Assembly (NCBI GenBank): GCA_045567335.1
Contig: JBJLCZ010000009.1
Coordinates: 1-24,753 of the forward strand
Source of the DNA: Pelagilacustribacter sp045567335
GTDB lineage: Bacteria; Pseudomonadota; Alphaproteobacteria; Pelagibacterales; Pelagibacteraceae
Direction of reading: 5' to 3'
DNA length: 24,753 nucleotides
Shown: piece after piece, positions 13,564 through 21,757 of the stretch
How the letters are laid out: every line of letters begins with the position of its first letter
Numbering within the stretch: position 1 is the first letter of the stretch
Notes under the pieces: generated by a model
Databases searched by the model: none
Seen by the model: the letters and a program-made list of their open reading frames with translations, nothing else
Told to the model about the DNA's origin: nothing
Position numbers and translations under genes: made by a program

Positions 13564-14763
13564 ATGTCGAAGGAAAAGTTTCAGAGAAATAAACCGCATT
13601 GTAATATAGGTACAATCGGACACGTAGACCATGGTAAAACAACATTAACTGCAGCTATAACTAAAGTTTTATCAGAAGCAGGTGGAACTAGCAGTGCAAA
13701 TTTCGTTGCTTATGATCAAATAGATAAAGCTCCGGAAGAAAAAGAAAGAGGTATTACAATTTCAACAGCGCATGTTGAATATGAAACTGAAAAAAGACAT
13801 TACGCTCACGTAGATTGTCCAGGTCACGCTGACTATGTAAAAAATATGATTACAGGTGCTGCTCAAATGGATGGAGCGATTTTAGTTGTTAACGCTGCTG
13901 ACGGTCCCATGCCTCAAACTAGAGAGCACATTCTTTTAGCTCGTCAAGTTGGTGTGCCAGCAATTGTAGTTTTTTTAAATAAAATTGATACTGTTAAAGA
14001 TAAAGAACTTGTAGATTTAGTTGAAGAAGAAATAAGAGAACTTTTAACTTCCTACAAATTTCCAGGAGATAAAATTCCTATAATTAAAGGTTCTGCATTA
14101 AATGCTGTTGAAGGTAAAGATGAAGCTACAGGTAAAAATGCAATAATGGAATTAATGAAAGCTGTAGACGAAACAATACCACAACCTGATAGACCAAAAG
14201 ATAAACCATTCTTAATGCCGGTTGAAGATGTTTTTTCTATTTCTGGAAGGGGAACAGTTGTGACTGGTAGAGTTGAATCTGGTGTTGTAAAAGTTGGTGA
14301 AGAAATAGAAATAGTTGGAATAACTGATACTAAAAAATCTGTTTGCACTGGTGTAGAAATGTTTAGAAAACTTTTAGATAGTGGTGAAGCTGGAGATAAT
14401 ATTGGAGCTCTTTTAAGAGGTGTAGAAAGAGATGATGTACAAAGAGGTCAAGTTTTATGTAAACCAGGTTCTATTACCCCTCATACCGAATTTGAGTGTC
14501 AGGCATATATATTAAAAAAAGAAGAAGGTGGAAGACATACACCTTTTTTTACTAAATATAGACCTCAATTTTATTTCAGAACGACAGACGTAACTGGTGA
14601 AGTTACTTTGCCATCTGGAACTGAAATGGTCATGCCAGGAGATGATGGAAAATTTACTGTAAAATTAATTACTCCAATAGCAATGAATGATAATTTAAAC
14701 TTTGCAATTAGAGAAGGTGGAAGAACTGTTGGAGCTGGAGTAGTAACTAAAATTTTAAAGTAA
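13564..14763 (+). CDS. tuf: elongation factor Tu
   Basis: GTPase that delivers aminoacyl-tRNA to the ribosomal A site. The 399-aa protein starts MSKEKFQRNKPHCNIGTIGH. The G domain shows the P loop GHVDHGKT (19-26), RGITI (61-65) in switch I, DCPGHADY with the catalytic histidine H87, NKID (138-141; NKCD in E. coli) and GSALNA. Domains II and III follow, with RGTVVTGRVE and GGRTVGAGVV near the C-terminus. It lies between tRNA-Gly and tRNA-Trp and ends 6 nt before tRNA-Trp, so the mRNA and tRNAs are cut from a common transcript. Its codons are visibly less A/T-biased than those of the sugar genes. Confidence 0.99.
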   Translation: MSKEKFQRNKPHCNIGTIGHVDHGKTTLTAAITKVLSEAGGTSSANFVAYDQIDKAPEEKERGITISTAHVEYETEKRHYAHVDCPGHADYVKNMITGAAQMDGAILVVNAADGPMPQTREHILLARQVGVPAIVVFLNKIDTVKDKELVDLVEEEIRELLTSYKFPGDKIPIIKGSALNAVEGKDEATGKNAIMELMKAVDETIPQPDRPKDKPFLMPVEDVFSISGRGTVVTGRVESGVVKVGEEIEIVGITDTKKSVCTGVEMFRKLLDSGEAGDNIGALLRGVERDDVQRGQVLCKPGSITPHTEFECQAYILKKEEGGRHTPFFTKYRPQFYFRTTDVTGEVTLPSGTEMVMPGDDGKFTVKLITPIAMNDNLNFAIREGGRTVGAGVVTKILK

Positions 14764-14769
14764 TCGCTT

Positions 14770-14845
14770 AGGAGCGTAGTTCAATTGGTAGAGCGCCGGT
14801 CTCCAAAACCGGAGGTTGTGGGTTCGAGTCCCTCCGCTCCTGCCA
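14770..14845 (+). tRNA. tRNA-Trp (anticodon CCA), CCA end encoded
   Basis: Acceptor AGGAGCG/CGCTCCT, D arm GTTC...GAGC, anticodon stem CCGGT/ACCGG with loop CTCCAAA (anticodon CCA), T arm TGTGG-GTTCGAGT-CC region, discriminator G, encoded CCA at 14843-14845. It sits between tuf and secE, the widely conserved proteobacterial position. Confidence 0.97.
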
Positions 14846-14864
14846 AGAATTCGAAGTTATAATT

Positions 14865-15056
14865 ATGAGAAATCCTTTAAGATTTATACAAGAAGTTAAA
14901 CAAGAGGCATTTAAAATTACATGGCCTACAAAAAAAGATACTATGATGGGAGCGGTAATGGTGTTTGGACTTGCTACCTTAGCTGCTATTTTTTTCTTAA
15001 TTTTAGATCAGATTTTACGGTTTCTCTTAAATTTAGTTTTAACTATAAATTTATAG
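14865..15056 (+). CDS. secE: preprotein translocase subunit SecE
   Basis: Small clamp subunit of the SecYEG inner-membrane channel. The 63-aa single-helix form is the usual one outside enterobacteria. It has the cytoplasmic amphipathic helix with the conserved EVKQEAFKITWPTKKD (10-25), where the KITWPT motif contacts SecY, then one membrane helix at about 28-60. The stop is 2 nt before the nusG start, giving close coupling, as in nearly all bacteria. Confidence 0.96.
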   Translation: MRNPLRFIQEVKQEAFKITWPTKKDTMMGAVMVFGLATLAAIFFLILDQILRFLLNLVLTINL

Positions 15057-15058
15057 TA

Positions 15059-15583
15059 ATGAATTGGTATATTGTACAAGCATATTCAGGTTTTGAAAAA
15101 AAAGTGGTTGAGTCTATTAAAGATGTGCTTTCACAAAAAAAATTAGAAGATCATTTAGACCAAATTTTAGTACCCACTCATAATGTAACTGAGGTAAAAA
15201 AGGGCAAAAGGTCAAAAAAAGAAAAGAAATATTTTCCAGGATATGTACTAGTTAAGATCAATTTAACTAAACAAATTTATCATTTGATCAAAAATCTTCA
15301 GAAAGTTAGCGGTTTTCTTGGGTCAAACGATAAACCAACACCTATATCAGATGATGAGATTCAACGTATTTTAGGTCAAGTTTCAGAAAGTGCAATTAAT
15401 CAAAAAAGTGGTATAAGTTTTGAGATTGGTGAAAAAGTAAAAGTTTGTGACGGTCCATTTGCATCGTTTAATGGATTGGTTGAAGAAATAGATGAGGAAA
15501 AATCTAGATTAAAAGTTTCTGTTTCTATTTTTGGTAGACCTACACCAGTTGATTTAGAATTTAATCAAGTGGAGAAGAATTAA
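15059..15583 (+). CDS. nusG: transcription termination/antitermination factor NusG
   Basis: Binds the RNA polymerase clamp and couples it to Rho or to ribosomal S10. The 174-aa protein has the NGN domain (MNWYIVQAYSGFEKKV at the start, KYFPGYVLV at about 60-68) and a C-terminal KOW domain (about 120-172; IGEKVKVCDGPFASFNG). The frame is open further upstream, inside secE, but the ATG at 15059 gives the canonical MNWY start, so the longer reading is wrong. It is followed directly by rplK with no spacer. Confidence 0.97.
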   Translation: MNWYIVQAYSGFEKKVVESIKDVLSQKKLEDHLDQILVPTHNVTEVKKGKRSKKEKKYFPGYVLVKINLTKQIYHLIKNLQKVSGFLGSNDKPTPISDDEIQRILGQVSESAINQKSGISFEIGEKVKVCDGPFASFNGLVEEIDEEKSRLKVSVSIFGRPTPVDLEFNQVEKN

Positions 15584-16009
15584 ATGGCAAAAGAAATAAC
15601 AGGTTATGTAAAATTACAAATTAAAGGCGGACAAGCTAATCCAGCTCCACCTGTAGGTCCAGCATTAGGGCAACGAGGAATTAATATTATGGAATTTTGT
15701 AAAGCCTTTAATGAAAAGACAAAAGCATTTATGGGCAAACCAGTTCCTGTTGTTATAACTGTTTATAAAGATAAAAAATTTGATTTTATCATAAAATCTC
15801 CTCCAGCATCACATTTTATAAGAGAAGCTGCAAAATTAAAGAGTGGATCAAAAGAACCAGGAAGAGTAGTTGCAGGCTCTATAACAATGAAACAAGCTGA
15901 AGCTATAGCCAAAGAAAAAATGAAAGACTTGAATGCTTTTGACATCAAAGAAGCAACTAAAATAATTTGTGGTTCCGCAAGATCGATGGGTATAGAGGTA
16001 AAAGAATAA
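15584..16009 (+). CDS. rplK: 50S ribosomal protein L11
   Basis: L11 (141 aa, normal length), part of the GTPase-associated centre with 23S rRNA helices 43/44. It shows KLQIKGGQANPAPPVGPALG (11-30), GINIMEFCKAFNEKT and the C-terminal rRNA-binding domain with KSGSKEPGRVVAG and GSARSMGIEV. GGAGA 9-13 nt upstream, inside the end of nusG, serves as ribosome binding site. The stop overlaps the rplA start by one base (TAATG). Confidence 0.98.
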   Translation: MAKEITGYVKLQIKGGQANPAPPVGPALGQRGINIMEFCKAFNEKTKAFMGKPVPVVITVYKDKKFDFIIKSPPASHFIREAAKLKSGSKEPGRVVAGSITMKQAEAIAKEKMKDLNAFDIKEATKIICGSARSMGIEVKE

Positions 16010-16698
16010 TGAGAAAAAGATCTAAAAGATATAAAGAAATTTTGAAAACATCTACCAAAGGAAAAAAAACTGATATTAAAGAAGTTTTTGATTTAGTTAA
16101 AAAAAGCTCTACAGCTAAATTTGAAGAATCTATAGATGTTTCTATGAAAATTAATTTAAAACAATCTAAAGGTGGAGACTTTAATTTAAGAACAGTTGTA
16201 AAGTTACCTAATGGATCTGGAAAAAAAACTAAAGTTGCAGTTTTATGTGAAGCCGATAAATTAGAGGAAGCTAAAAAAAGTGGCGCTGAAGTAACAGGAT
16301 CAGATGACTTAATTGAAAAAATAGCAGCTGGTAAATTAAATTTTGATAAATTAATATGTACACCTGCAATGATGGGTAAACTTGGAAAACACGGTAAAGT
16401 ATTAGGACCTAAAGGACTAATGCCAAATCCAAAACTAGGAACTGTAGCTAATGATGTAAAAAAAGCTGTGCAAGATATTAAAACAGGCCTTGTAGAAATA
16501 AAAAACGATAAAGATGGAAATGTTGGCTCAACAATTGGTCGAAAAAGTTTTTCAAATGAAAATTTAATTAAAAATTTTAATTATTTAGTAGAAACTATTA
16601 AAAAAGAGAAACCTGATGCTATGAAAGGAGAACTTATAAAAAATATTTATGTAACTTCTTCTATGGGAATTTCTTATAAAGTAACAGGAAGAGGCTAA
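16009..16698 (+). CDS. rplA: 50S ribosomal protein L1
   Basis: L1 (229 aa), stalk protein near the E site; in many bacteria it represses its own operon by binding the mRNA leader. The start is the ATG that overlaps the rplK stop, giving MRKRSKRYKEIL; the frame's extension into rplK is not used. Conserved LGPKGLMPNPKLGTV (128-142) and NIYVTSSMG near the C-terminus identify it. The gap to rplJ is only 7 nt. Confidence 0.98.
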   Translation: MRKRSKRYKEILKTSTKGKKTDIKEVFDLVKKSSTAKFEESIDVSMKINLKQSKGGDFNLRTVVKLPNGSGKKTKVAVLCEADKLEEAKKSGAEVTGSDDLIEKIAAGKLNFDKLICTPAMMGKLGKHGKVLGPKGLMPNPKLGTVANDVKKAVQDIKTGLVEIKNDKDGNVGSTIGRKSFSNENLIKNFNYLVETIKKEKPDAMKGELIKNIYVTSSMGISYKVTGRG

Positions 16699-16705
16699 TT
16701 TAATT

Positions 16706-17218
16706 ATGATGAACAAAGAAAGCAAAAAAAATTATATAGAAGAAATGAAAAAAAATTTTTCATCAAACGAGTCAGTTATGATTGCTCAATATCAAGGTTT
16801 AAATGTATTAGAGCTTGACGCTTTAAGAAAAGAATTGAGAGAAAATGGAATAATATTTAAAATAACTAAAAATAGAATAACAAAATTGGCAATTAAAGAT
16901 TCTCCTGTAAAAGATCTTGAAAAATATTTTACTGGTCCAACTGCTGCAGCTATGTCTTCAGATCCAATAAGAACAGCTAAGATTTTAACAAAATTTGCAA
17001 AATCTCATGATAAGTTAAAAATTGTAGCCGGATTCATGGACGGTAAGGTTTTAGACCAAAAAGAAGTGGCTATAATCGCCACACTACCTTCATTAGAGGA
17101 GGCAAGGGCAAAAATAGTAGGTATTTTGTCATCTCCAGCACAAAAAATAGTAAGTATTTTACTTGCACCTGGCTCAAAAATTGCTAATTTAGCGCGCGCA
17201 AAGAGTTTAAAAAATTAA
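16706..17218 (+). CDS. rplJ: 50S ribosomal protein L10
   Basis: L10 (170 aa), base of the L7/L12 stalk: the N-terminal part binds 23S rRNA and the C-terminal helix carries L7/L12 dimers. Visible are the N-terminal helix KNYIEEMKK, LRKELRENGIIFKITKNRI (about 45-63) and FTGPTAAA. Two adjacent ATGs (16706 and 16709) are possible starts; a purine-rich AGGAAGAGG (16686-16694) ahead of them suits the first slightly better. The 7-nt gap from rplA leaves no room for the long structured L10 leader known from E. coli. Confidence 0.97.
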   Translation: MMNKESKKNYIEEMKKNFSSNESVMIAQYQGLNVLELDALRKELRENGIIFKITKNRITKLAIKDSPVKDLEKYFTGPTAAAMSSDPIRTAKILTKFAKSHDKLKIVAGFMDGKVLDQKEVAIIATLPSLEEARAKIVGILSSPAQKIVSILLAPGSKIANLARAKSLKN

Positions 17219-17233
17219 TTCATAGGATTCAAA

Positions 17234-17602
17234 ATGGCAGACTTAAATAAAATTATAGAAGATTTATCGACGTTAACAGTTGTGGAAGCAGCTGAACTTT
17301 CAAAACAATTAGAGGAGAAATGGGGAGTGACTGCAGCAGCTCCAGTTGCAGTAGCAGCACCAGGTGCAGCAGCACCAGCTGGTGAAGAAAAGTCTGAATT
17401 TACTGTTTTTCTTTCAGCTGCAGGAGATAAAAAAATTAATGTTATTAAAGAAGTTAGATCAATCACTGGTCTAGGTCTTAAAGAAGCAAAAGATTTGGTA
17501 GAAGCAGCACCTAAAGAAATTAAAGCCGGCGTTGCAAAAAAAGATGCAGATGAGATGAAGAAAAAACTCGAAGCTGCAGGCGCTAAAGTAGAATTAAAGT
17601 AA
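17234..17602 (+). CDS. rplL: 50S ribosomal protein L7/L12
   Basis: Stalk protein that recruits translational GTPases (122 aa). It has the N-terminal dimerisation helices (about 1-33), an Ala/Pro/Gly-rich hinge (about 34-52) and the globular C-terminal domain with KINVIKEVRSITGLGLKEAK (67-86) and LVEAAPK. AGGA at 17224-17227 precedes the ATG by 6 nt. A hairpin follows the stop codon before rpoB. Confidence 0.98.
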   Translation: MADLNKIIEDLSTLTVVEAAELSKQLEEKWGVTAAAPVAVAAPGAAAPAGEEKSEFTVFLSAAGDKKINVIKEVRSITGLGLKEAKDLVEAAPKEIKAGVAKKDADEMKKKLEAAGAKVELK

Positions 17603-17617
17603 ATACAAATTTAAGTT

Positions 17618-17652
17618 AATTTTATTGCAAGGTATAAAATTGCAGTAAAATT
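17618..17652 (+). terminator. hairpin between rplL and rpoB (attenuator or processing site candidate)
   Basis: AATTTTATTGCAA (17618-17630), 9-nt loop GGTATAAAA, TTGCAGTAAAATT (17640-17652): 13 bp with a single G-T wobble, followed by a T-rich run (TTATTATTATT) up to the rpoB ATG. The stem is A/T-rich, so as a terminator it would be partial. In E. coli this same junction holds an attenuator and an RNase III site that set the ratio of ribosomal protein to polymerase. Function here is inferred from structure and position. Confidence 0.55.
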
Positions 17653-17664
17653 TTATTATTATTA

Positions 17665-20600
17665 ATGGAATTATCTTTTACTCAAAAGAAAAGCATAAGA
17701 AAAAACTTTGGTAAACTTGTAGAGGGTTTGTCAATTCCTAACCTTATAGAAGTTCAAAAAAATTCTTACAATGAGTTTTTAAGTTCAAGTTCTTTGGATA
17801 AACAAATTGAAGAACTTTCTAAAGGTATAAACAAAGTCTTTAAAAGTATTTTTCCAATTGAAGATGGTACAGAAAAATCTACATTAGAATATATTTCATA
17901 TAAATTAGAATCACCTAAATTTGATGTTTTAGAATGTAAACAAAGAAGTTTAACCTACTCTGCTTCATTAAAAGCTAATTTGAGATTAGTAGTGTACGAT
18001 ATCGATATAGAGAATAATACAAAACAAATTTTATCAGCTAAAGAGCAAGAGGTATTTATAGGTGAACTGCCTTTAATGACTCCTAGCGGAACTTTTGTTG
18101 TTAATGGAGTTGAAAGAGTTGTTGTCAATCAAATGCATAGAAGTCCTGGAGTTTTCTTTGATCATGATAAAGGTAAAACACATTCTAGTGGCAAACTTCT
18201 ATTTAATTGTAGAATAATACCTGGAAGAGGTTCTTGGTTAGACTTTGAATTTGATCCCAAAGATATTTTGTACTTTAGGATAGACAGGAAAAAAAAATTG
18301 CCTATATCAAGTCTACTTTACGCTTTAGAAATATCAAGAGATAAAATTATAAGCACATTTTATTCTACTGACATTTATTCCTATGAAAAAGATAAAAAAA
18401 TGTGGAAGACTAAATTTGAACCAGAAAATTACAAACGTCCTTTAAAACTTTCACATGATTTAGTTGATGCTAAAACAAATAAAAAACTATTAAGTAAAGG
18501 AGAAAAATTAAATTTTATAATTGCTAAAAAATTTCAAGAAAAGAATCTAAAAGAAATACTTATTACAAATAATGACATTATCGGTAAATTTTCAGCAAGT
18601 GATATTAAAGAAAAAAATAATGAAATTATAATTAAATCAGGCTTTGATATAACTGAAGAAATATTAGAAAAAATTATATCAAATGAAATTTTAACACTAA
18701 ATTTAGTTAATATAGATCCAATTAACAAAGGTCCATATTTGTTAGAAACACTTAAAATTGATAAAAATAATGATAAAAGTGAAGCTTTAAATGATATTTA
18801 TAAAGTCTTAAGGCCTGGTGAGGCTCCAACTGTAGAAATAGCTCAAGATATTTTTAATAATTTATATTTTAATAAAGATAGATACGATTTATCCGAAGTA
18901 GGTAGAGTAAAACTCAATTCTAAATTAAATTTAACAGGCAGTGTTAAAGATACAGTTTTAAAAAAAGAGGACATAATAGCTATAATTAAATTTATGCTAG
19001 ATCTTAAAGACGGCAAAGGTGATGTTGATGATATTGATCATTTAGGAAATAGAAGAGTTAGATCTGTAGGTGAATTAGTTGAAAATCAATTCAGGATTGG
19101 TCTTTTAAGAATGGAGAGAACTGTCAAAGAAAAAATGTCAACTTTTTTAGAAATTGAGTCTGCTATGCCGCAAGATTTAATTAATGCTAAACCAATTACA
19201 ACTTCACTCAAAGATTTTTTTGCAACCAATCAACTATCTCAGTTTATGGATCAAACTAATCCTTTATCTGAAATAACTCATAAAAGAAGAGTATCAGCTT
19301 TAGGACCAGGTGGATTAACTAGGGAAAGAGCAGGTTTTGAAGTAAGAGATGTGCATCCAACACACTACGGAAGAATTTGCCCTATCGAAACACCAGAAGG
19401 ACCAAATATTGGTTTAATTAATAGTTTAGCTACTTATTGTAGAGTAAATAAATATGGTTACATAGAAAGTCCTTATAAAAAAGTAATTAAAGGTAAAGTC
19501 ACAAATGAAATAAAATATTTATCTGCAATTGAAGAAGAAAAATTTACAATTGCTCAAGCAAATTCTCCTATAACTAAAGAGGGTCTCTTCGAGGAGGAAC
19601 TTGTTTCTTGCAGAAAAAATTTAAATTTCTTATTATCTAATAAAGATACAATTGATTTTATTGATGTTTCACCAAAACAACTTGTTTCTGTTGCAGCAGC
19701 TTTAATTCCTTTTTTAGAAAATGATGACGCTAATAGAGCCCTAATGGGATCTAACATGATGAGGCAAGCTGTTCCATTACTAAAACCAGAATCACCACTA
19801 GTTGGAACAGGAATAGAATCAGATGTAGCTTTAGACTCTGGTGTAACGATTGTTGCTAAAAGAAGTGGTGTAGTTGATAAAATTGATGGAAAAAGAATTG
19901 TTGTTAAAGCTACTGATGAAAAAGATTTATCACAGTCAGGAGTAGATATATATAATTTATCTAAATTTAAAAGATCCAATCAAAATACTTGTATCAACCA
20001 AAAACCTTTAGTTAAAGTTGGAGATATTATAAAAAAAGGTGATATTATTGCTGATGGACCAGCTACAAAACTTGGGGAATTAGCCTTAGGTAAAAATGTA
20101 ACCGTAGCTTTTATGCCTTGGCAGGGTTATAATTTTGAAGATTCAATATTAATTTCAGAAAGATGTGTAACTGACGATGTTTTCACTTCAATACACATCG
20201 AAGAATATGAATCTATGGCAAGAGATACAAAACTTGGAGCAGAAGAAATTACAAGAGACATACCTAATGTAAGCGAAGAAAGCCTAAGAAATTTGGATGA
20301 ATCTGGTATCGTTTATGTTGGAGCTGAAGTCAAACCCGGCGATATATTAGTTGGAAAAGTGACACCTAAAAGCGAAACATCTTCTAGCCCTGAAGAAAAA
20401 CTTTTAAGGTCAATTTTTGGTGAAAAGGCAACAGATGTTAGAGATTCTTCTTTAAAATTACCATCAGGTAGCGCAGGTGTAGTTATTGATGTTAGAGTAT
20501 TTAATCGACATGGTATAGACAAAGATGAAAGATCTTTAGCTATTGAAAGATCTGAAATTGAACTTATTCAAGAAGATAAGAAAGTTGAAGAAGAAATACT

Positions 20601-21756
20601 TAATAGGAATATAAAGCTTAGAATAATTGATTTAATTGGTGGCCAATCAATTGATAAAGAATATAAACAAATAAAATCTAATCAAGCTTTAAAAGAAGAT
20701 GAGTTAATAAACTTGAGTTTAAAAGATTTGTGGAAACTAACTTTTGCTAATCAAGATATTAATTCAAATCTTTCTAAGTTAAAAAAACAATTTGAAGAAG
20801 CAAATGAGGATATAAAACTAAGATTTGAAGATAAGGTATTAAAGATTAAACAGGGTGATGATTTACTACCAACAGTTATGAAAGTTGTTAAAGTATTTGT
20901 TGCTGTAAAAAGAAGATTAATGCCCGGTGACAAGATGGCAGGCAGACATGGAAATAAAGGCGTAGTTAGTAAAATTGTACCAATTGAAGATATGCCTTAT
21001 ATGGAAAATGGTAAACCCGTTGATATAGTTTTAAATCCTCTGGGAGTACCTAGTCGTATGAATGTAGGACAAATATTAGAAACACATTTAGGTTGGGCTT
21101 GCTCTGAACTTGGTGAGCAAATAAAAGATTTAATTAAAAACTTTGAAAATCAAGTAGAAAAAATAAAAATCAAATTAAAAGAAATATACGGTCAAAAATA
21201 TTATGAAAAGGTAATAGCAAAATTAAATAAAAAGGAATTATTTGAACTCGTAGAAAATATTTCAAATGGGTTACCTATTGCAACACCTGTATTCGATGGT
21301 GCTTCCACTGAAGATATATCTAGTATGTTAGATTTATGTAAATTGCCAAACTCAGGTCAAACTACTTTATGGAATGGAATAAATGGTGAAAAATTTGATA
21401 GACCGGTAACCGTAGGAATAATTTATATGTTAAAACTAAATCATCTTGTAGAAGATAAAATTCACGCTAGATCAACAGGTCCTTATAGCTTAGTTACACA
21501 ACAACCATTAGGTGGTAAAGCTCAATTGGGAGGACAAAGATTTGGAGAAATGGAAGTTTGGGCATTAGAAGCATATGGGGCATCATATACTTTACAAGAA
21601 ATGTTAACTGTTAAGTCAGATGATGTTGCTGGTAGAACCAAAGTTTACGAAACTATAGTTAAAGGAAACAATAATTTTGAATCTGGAGTTCCAGAATCCT
21701 TTAATGTTTTAATTAAAGAAATAAGAGCACTGGGATTAAACATAGAATTAAATTAA
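17665..21756 (+). CDS. rpoB: DNA-directed RNA polymerase subunit beta
   Basis: Second-largest polymerase subunit, 1363 aa (E. coli 1342). The rifampicin-site region reads QLSQFMDQTNPLSEITHKRR followed by VSALGPGGLTRERAGFEV. The residues matching E. coli D516, H526 and S531 are D529, H539 and S544, all wild-type, so no target-site resistance change is visible. Other landmarks are GRICPIETPEGPNIGLI, MPWQGYNFEDSI, MPGDKMAGRHGNKGV and the C-terminal GGKAQLGGQRFGEMEVWALE with AYGA. No Shine-Dalgarno precedes the ATG; only the rplL-rpoB hairpin and an A/T run do. rpoC begins 1 nt after the stop. Confidence 0.99.
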   Translation: MELSFTQKKSIRKNFGKLVEGLSIPNLIEVQKNSYNEFLSSSSLDKQIEELSKGINKVFKSIFPIEDGTEKSTLEYISYKLESPKFDVLECKQRSLTYSASLKANLRLVVYDIDIENNTKQILSAKEQEVFIGELPLMTPSGTFVVNGVERVVVNQMHRSPGVFFDHDKGKTHSSGKLLFNCRIIPGRGSWLDFEFDPKDILYFRIDRKKKLPISSLLYALEISRDKIISTFYSTDIYSYEKDKKMWKTKFEPENYKRPLKLSHDLVDAKTNKKLLSKGEKLNFIIAKKFQEKNLKEILITNNDIIGKFSASDIKEKNNEIIIKSGFDITEEILEKIISNEILTLNLVNIDPINKGPYLLETLKIDKNNDKSEALNDIYKVLRPGEAPTVEIAQDIFNNLYFNKDRYDLSEVGRVKLNSKLNLTGSVKDTVLKKEDIIAIIKFMLDLKDGKGDVDDIDHLGNRRVRSVGELVENQFRIGLLRMERTVKEKMSTFLEIESAMPQDLINAKPITTSLKDFFATNQLSQFMDQTNPLSEITHKRRVSALGPGGLTRERAGFEVRDVHPTHYGRICPIETPEGPNIGLINSLATYCRVNKYGYIESPYKKVIKGKVTNEIKYLSAIEEEKFTIAQANSPITKEGLFEEELVSCRKNLNFLLSNKDTIDFIDVSPKQLVSVAAALIPFLENDDANRALMGSNMMRQAVPLLKPESPLVGTGIESDVALDSGVTIVAKRSGVVDKIDGKRIVVKATDEKDLSQSGVDIYNLSKFKRSNQNTCINQKPLVKVGDIIKKGDIIADGPATKLGELALGKNVTVAFMPWQGYNFEDSILISERCVTDDVFTSIHIEEYESMARDTKLGAEEITRDIPNVSEESLRNLDESGIVYVGAEVKPGDILVGKVTPKSETSSSPEEKLLRSIFGEKATDVRDSSLKLPSGSAGVVIDVRVFNRHGIDKDERSLAIERSEIELIQEDKKVEEEILNRNIKLRIIDLIGGQSIDKEYKQIKSNQALKEDELINLSLKDLWKLTFANQDINSNLSKLKKQFEEANEDIKLRFEDKVLKIKQGDDLLPTVMKVVKVFVAVKRRLMPGDKMAGRHGNKGVVSKIVPIEDMPYMENGKPVDIVLNPLGVPSRMNVGQILETHLGWACSELGEQIKDLIKNFENQVEKIKIKLKEIYGQKYYEKVIAKLNKKELFELVENISNGLPIATPVFDGASTEDISSMLDLCKLPNSGQTTLWNGINGEKFDRPVTVGIIYMLKLNHLVEDKIHARSTGPYSLVTQQPLGGKAQLGGQRFGEMEVWALEAYGASYTLQEMLTVKSDDVAGRTKVYETIVKGNNNFESGVPESFNVLIKEIRALGLNIELN

Positions 21757-21757
21757 T

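Noticed and set aside
14921..15058. N-terminal extension of nusG inside secE
   Set aside because: The 46 extra residues are secE read in another frame; the ATG at 15059 gives the canonical NusG start.
15967..16008. N-terminal extension of rplA into rplK
   Set aside because: It overlaps the conserved L11 C-terminus; the ATG at 16009 gives the standard L1 start.
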